Positions 35,624 to 43,994 of a DNA stretch of 64,000 nt are shown in pieces. The notes beneath the pieces are model-generated. The model ran no database searches, had not been told where the DNA came from, and saw only the letters and a list, made by a program, of their open reading frames with translations. The first letter of the stretch is position 1; every line of letters starts with the position of its first letter. The position numbers and the translations under genes were made by a program. Origin of the DNA: Rhizobium sp. SG_E_25_P2 (GTDB lineage: Bacteria; Pseudomonadota; Alphaproteobacteria; Rhizobiales; Rhizobiaceae); assembly GCF_029892285.1 (NCBI RefSeq), contig NZ_JARXVM010000021.1, forward strand, positions 1 to 64,000, read 5' to 3'.

Positions 35624-36835
35624 ATGCAGCGTTCGCTGGCCGCTTCCCTCTTCTGCGCCCTGACGGCGCTTGCACCTTTGTCCGCCACCGCCCAGACGGC
35701 GGAGCCGGCAACGCCAGCGGTGGCCTGCGGCGGCGATCTCGCAGCGTTTCTTGACGGTGTGAAGGCAGAGGCCGTGGCGCAGGGAATACCGGCCGCAGCC
35801 GTCGATCAGGCGCTCGCGACGGCGCGGATCGACAAGAAAGTTCTGTCGATGGACCGCGGCCAGGGCGTATTTCGCCAGACTTTTCTTGAATTCTCCAAGC
35901 GCGTCGTCAGCCAGGCTCGCCTCGATATCGGCCGCAGCAAGATGAAGACCCACGCCGCGACCTTCGCCAAGGCGGAAGCCGATTATGGCGTGCCCGCCCC
36001 CGTCATCACCGCCTTCTGGGCGCTGGAAACCGATTTCGGCGCCGTTCAGGGCGATTTCAACACCCGCAATGCGCTGGTGTCTCTCGCCCATGATTGCCGT
36101 CGCCCCGAGCTTTTCCGGCCGCAACTGATCGCGTTGATCAAAATGGTCGCCGATGGCGACCTCGATCCCGAGACCAATACCGGCGCCTGGGCGGGCGAAA
36201 TCGGCATGGTGCAGATGCTGCCCAAGGACATCATCGCCTATGGCACGGATGGCGATGGCGACGGCCATGTGAACCTCAAGAAGAGCGACGACGACGTCAT
36301 TCTCACCGCCGCCCGCTTCATCCAGAGCCTGGGTTTCCGCCGTGGCGAACCCTGGATCCAGGAAGTGACCTTGCCCGAGAACCTGCCGTTCGAGAAGAGC
36401 GGCCTTGGCGGCAGCCTGAAGGCGCAGGACTGGTTCGCGCTCGGCGTCACGCCGCGCGACGGCAATACCGGTTTCGGCCAGTTGAATGCGGCGCTGGTGC
36501 TGCCTCAGGGCCGTCTTGGCCCGGCCTTTCTGACCTATCCGAACTTCGCCATCTATCTGGAATGGAACAAGTCCTTCATCTACACGACATCAGCGGCCTA
36601 TTTCGCCACGCGGCTCGCCGGCGCTCCGCCTTATGTGAAGGGCAATCCCGAGCCGGGCCTCGACACCGACTCGATGAAGACGCTGCAGACGAAGTTGCAG
36701 GCGCTCGGCCATGATGTCGGCAAGATCGACGGCATTCTCGGCGGCGGCACCCGCATCGCCATCCAGAAGGAACAGCAGAGGCTGGGCATGCCGGCCGATG
36801 GCTGGGCGACGCCCGCGCTTCTGAACGCGCTCTGA
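35624..36835 (+). CDS. lytic murein transglycosylase, MltB type, with PG-binding domain
   Basis: 403 aa with a Sec signal peptide (MQRSLAASLFCALTALAPLS, cleavage after ATA). The SLT_2 catalytic domain covers about residues 35-325: VITAFWALETDFGA holds the catalytic glutamate, and AGEIGMVQMLPKDII and ILTAARFIQSLGFRRGE follow. The C-terminal 60 residues are a PG_binding_1 repeat (LQTKLQALGHDVGKIDG). Periplasmic, cleaving glycan strands to anhydro ends. It is the second muramidase in a row after the GH25 gene; the two are 126 bases apart, so separate transcription is possible. Confidence 0.9.
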   Translation: MQRSLAASLFCALTALAPLSATAQTAEPATPAVACGGDLAAFLDGVKAEAVAQGIPAAAVDQALATARIDKKVLSMDRGQGVFRQTFLEFSKRVVSQARLDIGRSKMKTHAATFAKAEADYGVPAPVITAFWALETDFGAVQGDFNTRNALVSLAHDCRRPELFRPQLIALIKMVADGDLDPETNTGAWAGEIGMVQMLPKDIIAYGTDGDGDGHVNLKKSDDDVILTAARFIQSLGFRRGEPWIQEVTLPENLPFEKSGLGGSLKAQDWFALGVTPRDGNTGFGQLNAALVLPQGRLGPAFLTYPNFAIYLEWNKSFIYTTSAAYFATRLAGAPPYVKGNPEPGLDTDSMKTLQTKLQALGHDVGKIDGILGGGTRIAIQKEQQRLGMPADGWATPALLNAL

Positions 36836-36903
36836 TTTTTCGGGTGGCGGATCATCCCGCCCTCGCCTAGACCTGTCCCACAATCATTGCCGGGAGAGGA
36901 CGC

Positions 36904-37848
36904 ATGGCGAAGGCCGCCGACCAACCGAAATCCGCCATATCGCCCCTCGCCTGGGCGCTTCTGATCCTGTTGGGATTGCTCTGGGGCGGATCGTTCTTCT
37001 TCGCCCGCGTGGCGGTGCAGCATGTGCCGCCGCTCACGCTGGCGCTGTCGCGCTTCGTGATCGCGGCCATCGCGCTGCACATCTATCTGCGCGGCAGGAA
37101 CGGTTTTTACCAAACACTCCGCAGCCGCGCCGGATCCTTCTTGCTGCTCGGCCTGCTCAACAACGCCATTCCCCACAGCTTCATCTTCATCGGCCAGACC
37201 CATATCGGCGCGGGCCTCGCCTCGATCCTCAACGCCACGACGCCGGTCTGGACGGTGCTGATCGCACATGCGCTGACGCGCGACGAAAAACTGACCGGCG
37301 CCAAACTTGTCGGCGTCGCCCTCGGGCTATCAGGCGCGGTGCTGCTGTTCTCGCCGCATCTCGGCGCGGGCGCCGACGCGCCGCTCTGGGCGATCGCTTT
37401 GCCGTTGCTGGCGGCGGTCTCCTATGGTTTCGCCGCCATCTTCAGCAAGCGCTTCCGCGGCGTCGAGCCGACCGCTATCGCCGCCGGCCAATTGACAGCC
37501 TCCACGCTGATCATGACGCCCGTGGCGCTGATCGTCGACCAGCCGTGGAGCCTGCCCTTGCCGCCGCCTGGGGCGCTCGCCGCCATGCTGGCGCTGGCGC
37601 TGGTCTCCACCGCCTTCGCCTATATCCTGTTTTTCCGGATCATCGCACTGGCAGGCGCCACCAACGCCTCTCTGGTGACGCTTCTGGTGCCGCCGAGCGC
37701 CATCCTGCTCGGCATGATGTTTCTCGACGAAAGGCTGGAAATGGTGGAATGGGCCGGGATGGGTGTAATCGCGCTCGGCCTCGTAGTGCTCGACGGCAGA
37801 CTCGCTTCGCTTGTGCGACGCAGTGCGGTCCGCGCCCGAACCCCTTAA
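36904..37848 (+). CDS. EamA/DMT-superfamily transporter
   Basis: 314 aa, ten predicted membrane helices in two EamA repeats of five (repeat one begins PLAWALLILLGLLWGGSFFF, repeat two ALPLLAAVSYGFAAIFSKRF). GGAGAGGA precedes the ATG. Members export metabolites such as amino acids or nucleotides from the cytoplasm; the substrate is not readable. Confidence 0.9.
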   Translation: MAKAADQPKSAISPLAWALLILLGLLWGGSFFFARVAVQHVPPLTLALSRFVIAAIALHIYLRGRNGFYQTLRSRAGSFLLLGLLNNAIPHSFIFIGQTHIGAGLASILNATTPVWTVLIAHALTRDEKLTGAKLVGVALGLSGAVLLFSPHLGAGADAPLWAIALPLLAAVSYGFAAIFSKRFRGVEPTAIAAGQLTASTLIMTPVALIVDQPWSLPLPPPGALAAMLALALVSTAFAYILFFRIIALAGATNASLVTLLVPPSAILLGMMFLDERLEMVEWAGMGVIALGLVVLDGRLASLVRRSAVRARTP

Positions 37849-37920
37849 AAAGCATGGTGAAGCGACGGTTTATGTTCAGTTTTCAGTCATCTCTGTGAAA
37901 AAAATGTGAAATCGTGAAAA

Positions 37921-37937
37921 TCTATGAATTTCATAGA
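37921..37937. promoter_or_regulatory. 17-base perfect palindrome upstream of the small membrane peptide gene
   Basis: TCTATGAATTTCATAGA reads the same on both strands apart from its central base. It lies 121 bases before the start at 38059. Three GTGAAA units at 37895, 37906 and 37914 precede it. A regulator binding site is likely, but its identity is unknown. Confidence 0.4.
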
Positions 37938-38058
37938 GTTGTGCCTGTGGATTACCGATGGCGCGCCTTATTTCGCCGCACTGCGTCATAATTTCCGCTT
38001 TTCAGACACCGAAAAAAGCGCTTAACTTCAGCCGTCAACACGAGCAGGAGGTTCGAGC

Positions 38059-38136
38059 ATGGGAATTACTCAATCCCTCAATATGGTGTTGGTTGGCGCG
38101 GCATTTTTGTTCGTCGGCGTAATGCTGTTCATCTGA
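38059..38136 (+). CDS. 25-residue single-span membrane peptide
   Basis: ATG at 38059 is preceded by AGGAGG at 7 bases, a near-perfect ribosome site. The product begins MGITQSLNMVLVGAAF and is followed by LFVGVMLFI; almost the whole chain is hydrophobic, one transmembrane helix with a short polar N terminus. A strong rho-independent terminator begins 47 bases after the stop, so this is a stand-alone small transcription unit. Function unknown. Small membrane peptides often tune larger membrane complexes, but no partner can be named. Confidence 0.7.
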   Translation: MGITQSLNMVLVGAAFLFVGVMLFI

Positions 38137-38183
38137 CAAGACGCGCCGGTAAAGGCCTGAGCCATAGGTCTTGACGGAATTTC

Positions 38184-38216
38184 AGGCGCCGGATCTTTCG
38201 ATCCGGCGCCTTTTTC
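38184..38216 (+). terminator. strong rho-independent terminator after the small peptide gene
   Basis: AGGCGCCGGAT (38184-38194) pairs perfectly with ATCCGGCGCCT (38201-38211) across a CTTTCG loop, followed by TTTTTC. Transcription on the + strand ends here; metF comes from the other side and stops at 38233. Confidence 0.88.
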
Positions 38217-38232
38217 ATGTCGCATTTTTCAG

Positions 38233-39129
38233 TCAGGCGGCGATGGTGAGCGCCGGCGTTTCGAACCGGGCAGGCTCGAAGCCGGACAGGCGCAGCACCT
38301 CGGAGGTCAAAGCCGAACGGTTCATCGTATAGACATGGAACTGGTCGACGCCGCGACGGATGAGATCGAGCACCTGGGTCGCAGCGAGCTCGGCGGCGCG
38401 ACGGAAGCGCTCTTCGGGGTGATCTTCGACCGAACCGAGAGTCTGTTCCACAAAATCAGGCACGCTCGCGCCGCACATGCCCGCAAAGCGCTGCACCTGG
38501 GTGAGGTTCGGGATTGGCAGGATGCCGGGCACGATCGGGATCGTGACGCCAGCGGCCAGCGCCTTGTCGACATAACGTTCATAGAGATCGTTATCGAAGA
38601 AGAATTGCGTCAGCGCGCGTGCGGCGCCGGCATCGGCCTTGCGCTTGAGATTGTCGATCTCGGCGGCCCAATCCCGGCTTTCCGGATGCCGTTCGGGATA
38701 GGCCGAGACGGAAATGTCCAGACCGCCGATGTCGGCGAGCCCCGCCACCAGATCGGACGCATAGGCATAGCCCTCCGGATGCGGAACATAGGCATTGCCG
38801 AGCCCGCCCTGCGGATCGCCGCGCAGCGCCACGATGCGGCGAACGCCGGCTCGCTTGAGATCGGCCACCACCTGGCGCACCTCGTCGCGGCTCGAGCCGA
38901 CGCAAGTCAGATGCGAGGCGGCGTCGAGGCCGTGTTGGGAGAGAATGGTCGACACCGCGCCGAGCGTGGTGTCGCGGGTCGTGCCGCCCGCGCCATAGGT
39001 GACGGAGACGAACTCCGGCTGCCATTTCTTGAGATCGTCGACCGTGTCCCACAGCTGAGAGGCGGCGTCGGCGTTTTTCGGCGGGAAGAATTCGAAGGAC
39101 AGGGCAATGTCGCGGCAATATTTGGTCAT
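38233..39129 (-). CDS. metF: 5,10-methylenetetrahydrofolate reductase MetF
   Basis: FAD enzyme that reduces methylene-THF to methyl-THF, the methyl donor for methionine synthase. 298 aa, the usual bacterial length. SFEFFPPKNADA at the N terminus has the conserved glutamate; VSVTYGAGGTTRDTT, HLTCVGSSRDEV and RRIVALRGDPQGG are family signatures. It begins one base after the ArsR-methyltransferase gene, with AGGAGATCC as ribosome site inside that gene's end, so the two are co-transcribed. Confidence 0.96.
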   Translation of the reverse strand: MTKYCRDIALSFEFFPPKNADAASQLWDTVDDLKKWQPEFVSVTYGAGGTTRDTTLGAVSTILSQHGLDAASHLTCVGSSRDEVRQVVADLKRAGVRRIVALRGDPQGGLGNAYVPHPEGYAYASDLVAGLADIGGLDISVSAYPERHPESRDWAAEIDNLKRKADAGAARALTQFFFDNDLYERYVDKALAAGVTIPIVPGILPIPNLTQVQRFAGMCGASVPDFVEQTLGSVEDHPEERFRRAAELAATQVLDLIRRGVDQFHVYTMNRSALTSEVLRLSGFEPARFETPALTIAA

Positions 39130-39130
39130 G

Positions 39131-40150
39131 TCAGGATCTCCTGCTCGTGGCCGTCAGCGCAGGCGCGCTTTCGGCGGCGATTTCAATGCGGCGGTCGCGG
39201 GCAAGCCATAGGGTTACGGTCAACGCCTCGCCCGCCGTTTGCGGGGTCAGGTCCTTGACCTCGACCAGGTCGAGGCCAATTTCTTCGAGCCAATCGGACA
39301 TCTGCTGATGCGAGAAACCGAGGCGGGCGTGGTGATGTTCGCTGCGGAGACTGTCGAGGCCGTGAGGGGCGAAGTCGACCACGACGAGCCGCCCCCCCGG
39401 CCTGAGCATTCGGGCGGCCTCCGCCAGCGCCAATTCGGGATTCTCAAGGAAGTGCAGCACCTGATGGATCGAGACGAGATCATAGCTCTCGCTTTCCAGC
39501 GGCAGGTTGAAAATGTCGCCCAGCCGGATGGTCGCCTTGGCGAGACCGGCTTTTTCGAGATTGGCGCGGGCCACCGACAGCATTTCGCGGCTGGCGTCGA
39601 CGCCGGTCGCGGTGCGATAGATGCCTTCAAACAGTTGCAGCAGCCGGCCGGTGCCGGTGCCGAGATCAAGAAAAGCGTTGACGGGGCGCGTCCCCACCAT
39701 GGCGCGCAATGCCGCTTCCACCTTTTCCTCGGCGACATGCAGCTTGCGCAACTGGTCCCAGCCTTCGGCGTTCTGGCTGAAATATTCACTGGCCTTCTGC
39801 GCCCGGCCGACCCTGACCTGGGCGAGACGCGCCTGATCCCGCGTGATGACGGCGTCGGCGCCCGAGGCGCTTTCGATGATCTTGCGGGTGAGCGTGGCGC
39901 TTTCGCCGTCGCGACGCAGCCGAAACCAGGCCCAGGCGCCTTCCTGATAGCGCTCGATCAGGCCTGCTTCGGCAAGCAATTTCAAATGCCGGGAAATGCG
40001 CGGCTGCGACTGGCCGAGGATTTCGGTAAGATCGCTGACGGTGAGATCGCCCGACGACAGTAGAACCAGCAGCCTGAGCCGCGTCGGCTCGGCCGAGGCT
40101 TTGAGAATTTCCACCAGACTGTTCAGCGAGAAACCGCTATTATTGGCCAT
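39131..40150 (-). CDS. ArsR-family regulator fused to a SAM-dependent methyltransferase domain
   Basis: 339 aa. Residues 1-90 are a winged-helix ArsR domain (ILKASAEPTRLRLLVLLSSG, then SDLTEILGQSQPRISRHLKL). Residues 140-310 form a class I methyltransferase fold with FLDLGTGTGRLLQLFEG for SAM/SAH binding and [14 protein letters not shown]. The gene leads the operon with metF and has a perfect inverted repeat 21 bases upstream. SahR-type ArsR regulators sense S-adenosylhomocysteine and control SAM-cycle genes; this protein fits that role, with the methyltransferase-like domain as the likely sensor. An actual methyltransferase with an accessory HTH is the alternative. Confidence 0.88.
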   Translation of the reverse strand: MANNSGFSLNSLVEILKASAEPTRLRLLVLLSSGDLTVSDLTEILGQSQPRISRHLKLLAEAGLIERYQEGAWAWFRLRRDGESATLTRKIIESASGADAVITRDQARLAQVRVGRAQKASEYFSQNAEGWDQLRKLHVAEEKVEAALRAMVGTRPVNAFLDLGTGTGRLLQLFEGIYRTATGVDASREMLSVARANLEKAGLAKATIRLGDIFNLPLESESYDLVSIHQVLHFLENPELALAEAARMLRPGGRLVVVDFAPHGLDSLRSEHHHARLGFSHQQMSDWLEEIGLDLVEVKDLTPQTAGEALTVTLWLARDRRIEIAAESAPALTATSRRS

Positions 40151-40170
40151 GCATCACCCAATCAAGACAT

Positions 40171-40190
40171 AAACATATCTTTATATGTTT
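40171..40190. promoter_or_regulatory. operator candidate of the ArsR-methyltransferase/metF operon
   Basis: AAACATAT (40171-40178) and ATATGTTT (40183-40190) form a perfect 8-bp inverted repeat with spacer CTTT, 21 bases before the regulator's start. AT-rich against a GC-rich background. The likely binding site for autoregulation. Confidence 0.65.
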
Positions 40191-40261
40191 TGAGCGATGG
40201 CGCAAGCGGAAAATCAAACGGCGCGGGCAGAAAACTATCCGTATAATTTGCGCGACCGCGC

Positions 40262-40294
40262 AAAAAGGAACCCCCGGCGCGAGCCGGGGGTTCC
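40262..40294 (-). terminator. terminator after ettA
   Basis: GGAACCCCCGGC (40267-40278) pairs perfectly with GCCGGGGGTTCC (40283-40294), loop GCGA. On the minus strand TTTTTG follows. It starts 21 bases past the ettA stop. Confidence 0.88.
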
Positions 40295-40314
40295 AAACCG
40301 TATTGAAGGTTAGG

Positions 40315-41964
40315 TCAGCGCGTCAGGCGCTTATAGGTCACGCGGCTCGGATTGAGCGCATCGGGGCCGAGACGACGAACCTTGTCCTGCTCGTAATCCT
40401 CGAAATTGCCCTCGAACCATTCGACATGGCTGTCGCCTTCAAAGGCTAGGATATGCGTGGCGAGACGGTCGAGGAACATGCGATCATGGCTGATGATCAC
40501 CGCGCAGCCCGCGAAATTTTCGAGCGCGATTTCCAGCGCCGCCAGCGTTTCGGTGTCCAGGTCGTTGGTCGGTTCGTCGAGCAGCAGCACATTGCCGCCG
40601 GACTTCAGCATCTTGGCGAGGTGGACGCGATTGCGCTGGCCGCCCGAGAGATTGCCGACCTTCTGCTGCTGGTCGCCGCCGCGGAAATTGAACGTCGAGC
40701 AATAGGCGCGCGAATTCATCTCGTGCTTGCCGAGCTTGATCACTTCGGCGCCGCCGGAGATTTCTTCCCAGACGGTCTTGTTGGCGTCGAGCGCGTCGCG
40801 GCTCTGGTCGACATAACCGAGATGCACGGTCTCGCCGATGCGGATGGAGCCGGCATCCGGCGTTTCCTGGCCGGTGATCATGCGAAACAGCGTCGTCTTG
40901 CCGGCGCCGTTGGGGCCGATCACGCCGACAATGCCGCCCGGCGGCAATTTCAGCGACAGGCCGTCGATCAGCAACCGTTCGCCATAGCCCTTGGAGACGC
41001 CATCCATCTCGATGACCACCTGGCCAAGGCGTTCACCCACCGGAATGATGATCTGCGCGTCGCCGGGGCGCTGATTTTCTGCTGCGTCCACCAGTTCGTC
41101 ATAGGAGCGGATACGCGCCTTGGACTTGGCCTGACGGGCCTTGGGGCTGGACGAAATCCATTCCTGTTCGCGGGCGATCGCCTTCTGACGGGTGGCTTCT
41201 TCGCGATTTTCCTGCAGCATGCGCTTGGCCTTGGCCTGCAGATAGGCCGAGTAATTGCCCTCATAGGGGATCGACCGGCCGCGATCGAGTTCGAGAATCC
41301 AGCCCGTGACATTGTCGAGGAAGTAGCGGTCGTGGGTGATCATCAGCACGGCGCCGGGATATTGGCGCAGATGCTTTTCGAGCCAGGCGATCGTCTCGGC
41401 GTCCAAATGGTTGGTCGGCTCATCGAGCAGAAGCAGGTCGGGCTGCGACAGCAGAAGCTTGCACAGCGCGATACGACGGCGTTCACCGCCCGAAAGGCTG
41501 GTGACGTCAGCATCCGGAGGCGGGCAACGCAGCGCGTCCATGGCCATTTCGACCTGCTGCTCCAGATCCCACAGGTTCTGGGCGTCGATGATGTCCTGGA
41601 GTGCGGCGCCTTCGTCGGCGGTCTCGTCGGAATAGTTCATCATCAGTTCGTTATAGCGCTCGAGAATGGCCGTCTTCTTGGCCACGCCTTCCATCACATT
41701 TTCAAGCGCCGTCTTGTTGGGATCGAGTTGCGGCTCCTGCGGCAGATAGCCGATGGTTGCGCCGTCGGCGATCCAGGCCTCGCCGGTATATTCCTTGTCG
41801 AGGCCGGCCATGATCTTGAGGATCGTCGACTTGCCGGCGCCGTTAGGGCCGAGGATGCCGATCTTGGCGTCCGGGTAAAAGGAGAGATGAACATTCTCCA
41901 GAACCTTCTTGGCGCCGTAGGCCTTGGTCAGCCCCGACATATGATAGATGAATTGACGCGCCAT
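40315..41964 (-). CDS. ettA: energy-dependent translational throttle protein EttA (ABC-F)
   Basis: 549 aa cytosolic ABC-F ATPase that binds the ribosomal E site and gates the first elongation step according to ATP/ADP. Two ABC domains: Walker [16 protein letters not shown] (about residue 37) and [14 protein letters not shown] (about 340); signatures [15 protein letters not shown] and [15 protein letters not shown]; Walker [15 protein letters not shown] and [13 protein letters not shown]. The linker between them is the P-site-interacting region. The start [12 protein letters not shown] matches the family. Monocistronic, with its own terminator. Confidence 0.95.
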   Translation of the reverse strand: MARQFIYHMSGLTKAYGAKKVLENVHLSFYPDAKIGILGPNGAGKSTILKIMAGLDKEYTGEAWIADGATIGYLPQEPQLDPNKTALENVMEGVAKKTAILERYNELMMNYSDETADEGAALQDIIDAQNLWDLEQQVEMAMDALRCPPPDADVTSLSGGERRRIALCKLLLSQPDLLLLDEPTNHLDAETIAWLEKHLRQYPGAVLMITHDRYFLDNVTGWILELDRGRSIPYEGNYSAYLQAKAKRMLQENREEATRQKAIAREQEWISSSPKARQAKSKARIRSYDELVDAAENQRPGDAQIIIPVGERLGQVVIEMDGVSKGYGERLLIDGLSLKLPPGGIVGVIGPNGAGKTTLFRMITGQETPDAGSIRIGETVHLGYVDQSRDALDANKTVWEEISGGAEVIKLGKHEMNSRAYCSTFNFRGGDQQQKVGNLSGGQRNRVHLAKMLKSGGNVLLLDEPTNDLDTETLAALEIALENFAGCAVIISHDRMFLDRLATHILAFEGDSHVEWFEGNFEDYEQDKVRRLGPDALNPSRVTYKRLTR

Positions 41965-42077
41965 GCCATAACCTCGACAAACCGATTTAGGGAATTGCCG
42001 GCTATGTAGGGCAAATCCGTTTCTGGGGCAATGTTCGATTTGCCGTCTCCCCCAGGCTTGGGCGCTGCTGTCGCCCC

Positions 42078-42836
42078 CTATTGCAAACCCGCTGCGTCAA
42101 CGATTCCGGAAGCACAGCCGAACTTGGTCGGCTTCGCCCGCGCCAGAAGCGCGGCCAGACCGAGCCCCTTCTCGCCCTCTTTTTCCGCGCCGAGACCGAC
42201 GGACAGGCCGGAGATCAACCGCCGTCCGCCATCCTTGCGGCAGCGCATCCTCACTTTGTCGCCGCTCCCCGGACCAAAGGCTTGGTCGAACGCCGCCTTG
42301 ATCTGAGCCTCATCCAGCGTTTTGCCGATATTGGCGGAAAACAGCGCCCCCACGGCCGAGCGGTTGACCTCGTCGGTCAGGCCGAGCGCCCGGCGGAAAT
42401 AGTCGTCCGCCAGCCCGCCCGAGCACAGCCCATGCTTCACCCATTCATGCCGGTCTAGACCGGACGCGACGCCGGGCATGGCGCGAGACAGATCCGCCGC
42501 AAGACGCGGATCCAACGCCAGCGCCGGCATTTTCAGCCAATCGCCGGCCTTGTCGGCCGTCTTCAGGCTGTCTGGGGCGCCGCAATAGCTCTTGCGCAAG
42601 ATCCATAGCCCGTGCAACGAAAGTTGGCGCGCCGATTGCGCCTCCGCCGAAGGGTGGGCGCATTCCGGCCGATTGCGCTGGCCTTCACAGAAGGCGGGAT
42701 GCCAGGATAGACCCAGCGCCATCACGGTTTTTCCCGGCGAACCGGTTTCCATCGCCAGAACCGGACCTGCCGCCAGCCAGACGAGGAGCATGACTATATT
42801 AGCGATTCTTGAAGATATTTTGCGCCCGCACATCAC
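42078..42836 (-). CDS. secreted ribonuclease T2
   Basis: 252 aa with a signal peptide ([18 protein letters not shown] at about residues 11-28). RNase T2 catalytic segments: CAS-1 [11 protein letters not shown] with the first histidine, CAS-2 [11 protein letters not shown] with the second histidine, glutamate and lysine. Cysteines are conserved around both. It would degrade RNA in the periplasm or outside the cell via 2',3'-cyclic phosphates. ATG pair at 42836 and 42833. Divergent from the hydrolase gene to the right. Confidence 0.9.
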   Translation of the reverse strand: MMCGRKISSRIANIVMLLVWLAAGPVLAMETGSPGKTVMALGLSWHPAFCEGQRNRPECAHPSAEAQSARQLSLHGLWILRKSYCGAPDSLKTADKAGDWLKMPALALDPRLAADLSRAMPGVASGLDRHEWVKHGLCSGGLADDYFRRALGLTDEVNRSAVGALFSANIGKTLDEAQIKAAFDQAFGPGSGDKVRMRCRKDGGRRLISGLSVGLGAEKEGEKGLGLAALLARAKPTKFGCASGIVDAAGLQ

Positions 42837-43016
42837 AGTTTCCTAAAATCAAAGTGAACGCCTAGTGAACATAATGAATACATACGGGATATTTGCAATC
42901 ATTAACTTCATATAAATTCATACACAACCATTAACGATTTGACTCGGTTCAGGAATTTTTTCGCACCGAAACAGATCGCCGCATGGCGTCCGGCGCGGCG
43001 ATGAAGGGGAGAGAGG

Positions 43017-43961
43017 ATGTTCGAGAAGACAGAAATCGTCGAACGCGACGGCGCCAGAATTTGCCTGCGCCACCACGCGGCGAAAGAGCCCGCCCGGGGC
43101 GTAGTGATGATCTGCCACGGACTGGCCGAACATGCAGGACGGTATCGACGCTTCGCCGCGTTTCTCGCCGACCGCGGCTACCATGTCTACGCCCATGATC
43201 ATCGCGGCCATGGCTCAACCACCGCTTCCGACGCGCCAATCGGGCGTTTCGCTCGGATCGACGGCGCGACCATCGTCCTGGCCGATGTCGCCGCCGTCCG
43301 GGCGCTGGTCGCGGCGCGGCATCCGGGCGTGCCGGTGGCGTTGTTCGGCCATTCCATGGGCGGAATGATCGCGATGAACGCGGCGCAGGAGCGCCCTGAG
43401 GATTACGCCGCGCTCGCCGTGTTCAACAGCAAGCTCAATCCCGGCGCGGCCGGCGCCGTGGGCGCGCTGGCGATCAAGGCGGAACGCTTTTTCAAGGGCT
43501 CGGACGTGCCGAGCATGATCGGGCCCAAGGCCACCTTCGAGGCCTGGGCAAAGAGCATTCCCTACGCCCGCACCGATTTCGACTGGCTGAGCCATGACAA
43601 GGCCGAGGTCGACGCCTATGTCGCCGATCCACTCTGCGGCTTTTCAGCCACTGTGTCGATGTGGCTCGACCTGATGGTGCTGTCGCGTCGGGGCGGCGAC
43701 GGCGAGCGGTTGGCCCGTCTCCCCAAGGATCTGCCGATTTATCTGGTCGGCGGCGGGGAAGATCCGGCCACAGCCAATGGCGAGGATATGCTCTGGCTGG
43801 AAAAACGTCTGGGCAAAGCCGGCGCGCGTCGCGTCACGACCATCATCTATCGCAACATGCGGCATGAAACGCTGAACGAGATCGGCCGCAACGAGGCCAT
43901 GCTGAATTTCGCGGCCTGGCTTGACGCCGCGCTCGAACGAAACGTCAGACGCGCGTCATAA
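43017..43961 (+). CDS. alpha/beta hydrolase, monoacylglycerol lipase / lysophospholipase-like
   Basis: 314 aa. N-terminal strand and oxyanion region GVVMICHGLAEHAGRYRRFA, then YAHDHRGHGST, nucleophile elbow LFGHSMGGMIAMN, acid in VGGGEDPATANGE and histidine in NMRHETLNEIGR, the layout of Hydrolase_4 lysophospholipases (PldB-like). Cytosolic, no signal. GGGGAGAGG precedes the ATG. Likely releases a fatty acid from lyso- or monoacylglycerol lipids. Confidence 0.88.
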   Translation: MFEKTEIVERDGARICLRHHAAKEPARGVVMICHGLAEHAGRYRRFAAFLADRGYHVYAHDHRGHGSTTASDAPIGRFARIDGATIVLADVAAVRALVAARHPGVPVALFGHSMGGMIAMNAAQERPEDYAALAVFNSKLNPGAAGAVGALAIKAERFFKGSDVPSMIGPKATFEAWAKSIPYARTDFDWLSHDKAEVDAYVADPLCGFSATVSMWLDLMVLSRRGGDGERLARLPKDLPIYLVGGGEDPATANGEDMLWLEKRLGKAGARRVTTIIYRNMRHETLNEIGRNEAMLNFAAWLDAALERNVRRAS

Positions 43962-43994
43962 AGTGACGGCAGCTCAGCCCGGTGGATGGCGGGT

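Noticed and set aside
42836-43016. Thirteen-codon AT-rich frame near 42873
   Set aside because: No ribosome site and no terminator, unlike the accepted 25-codon gene at 38059.
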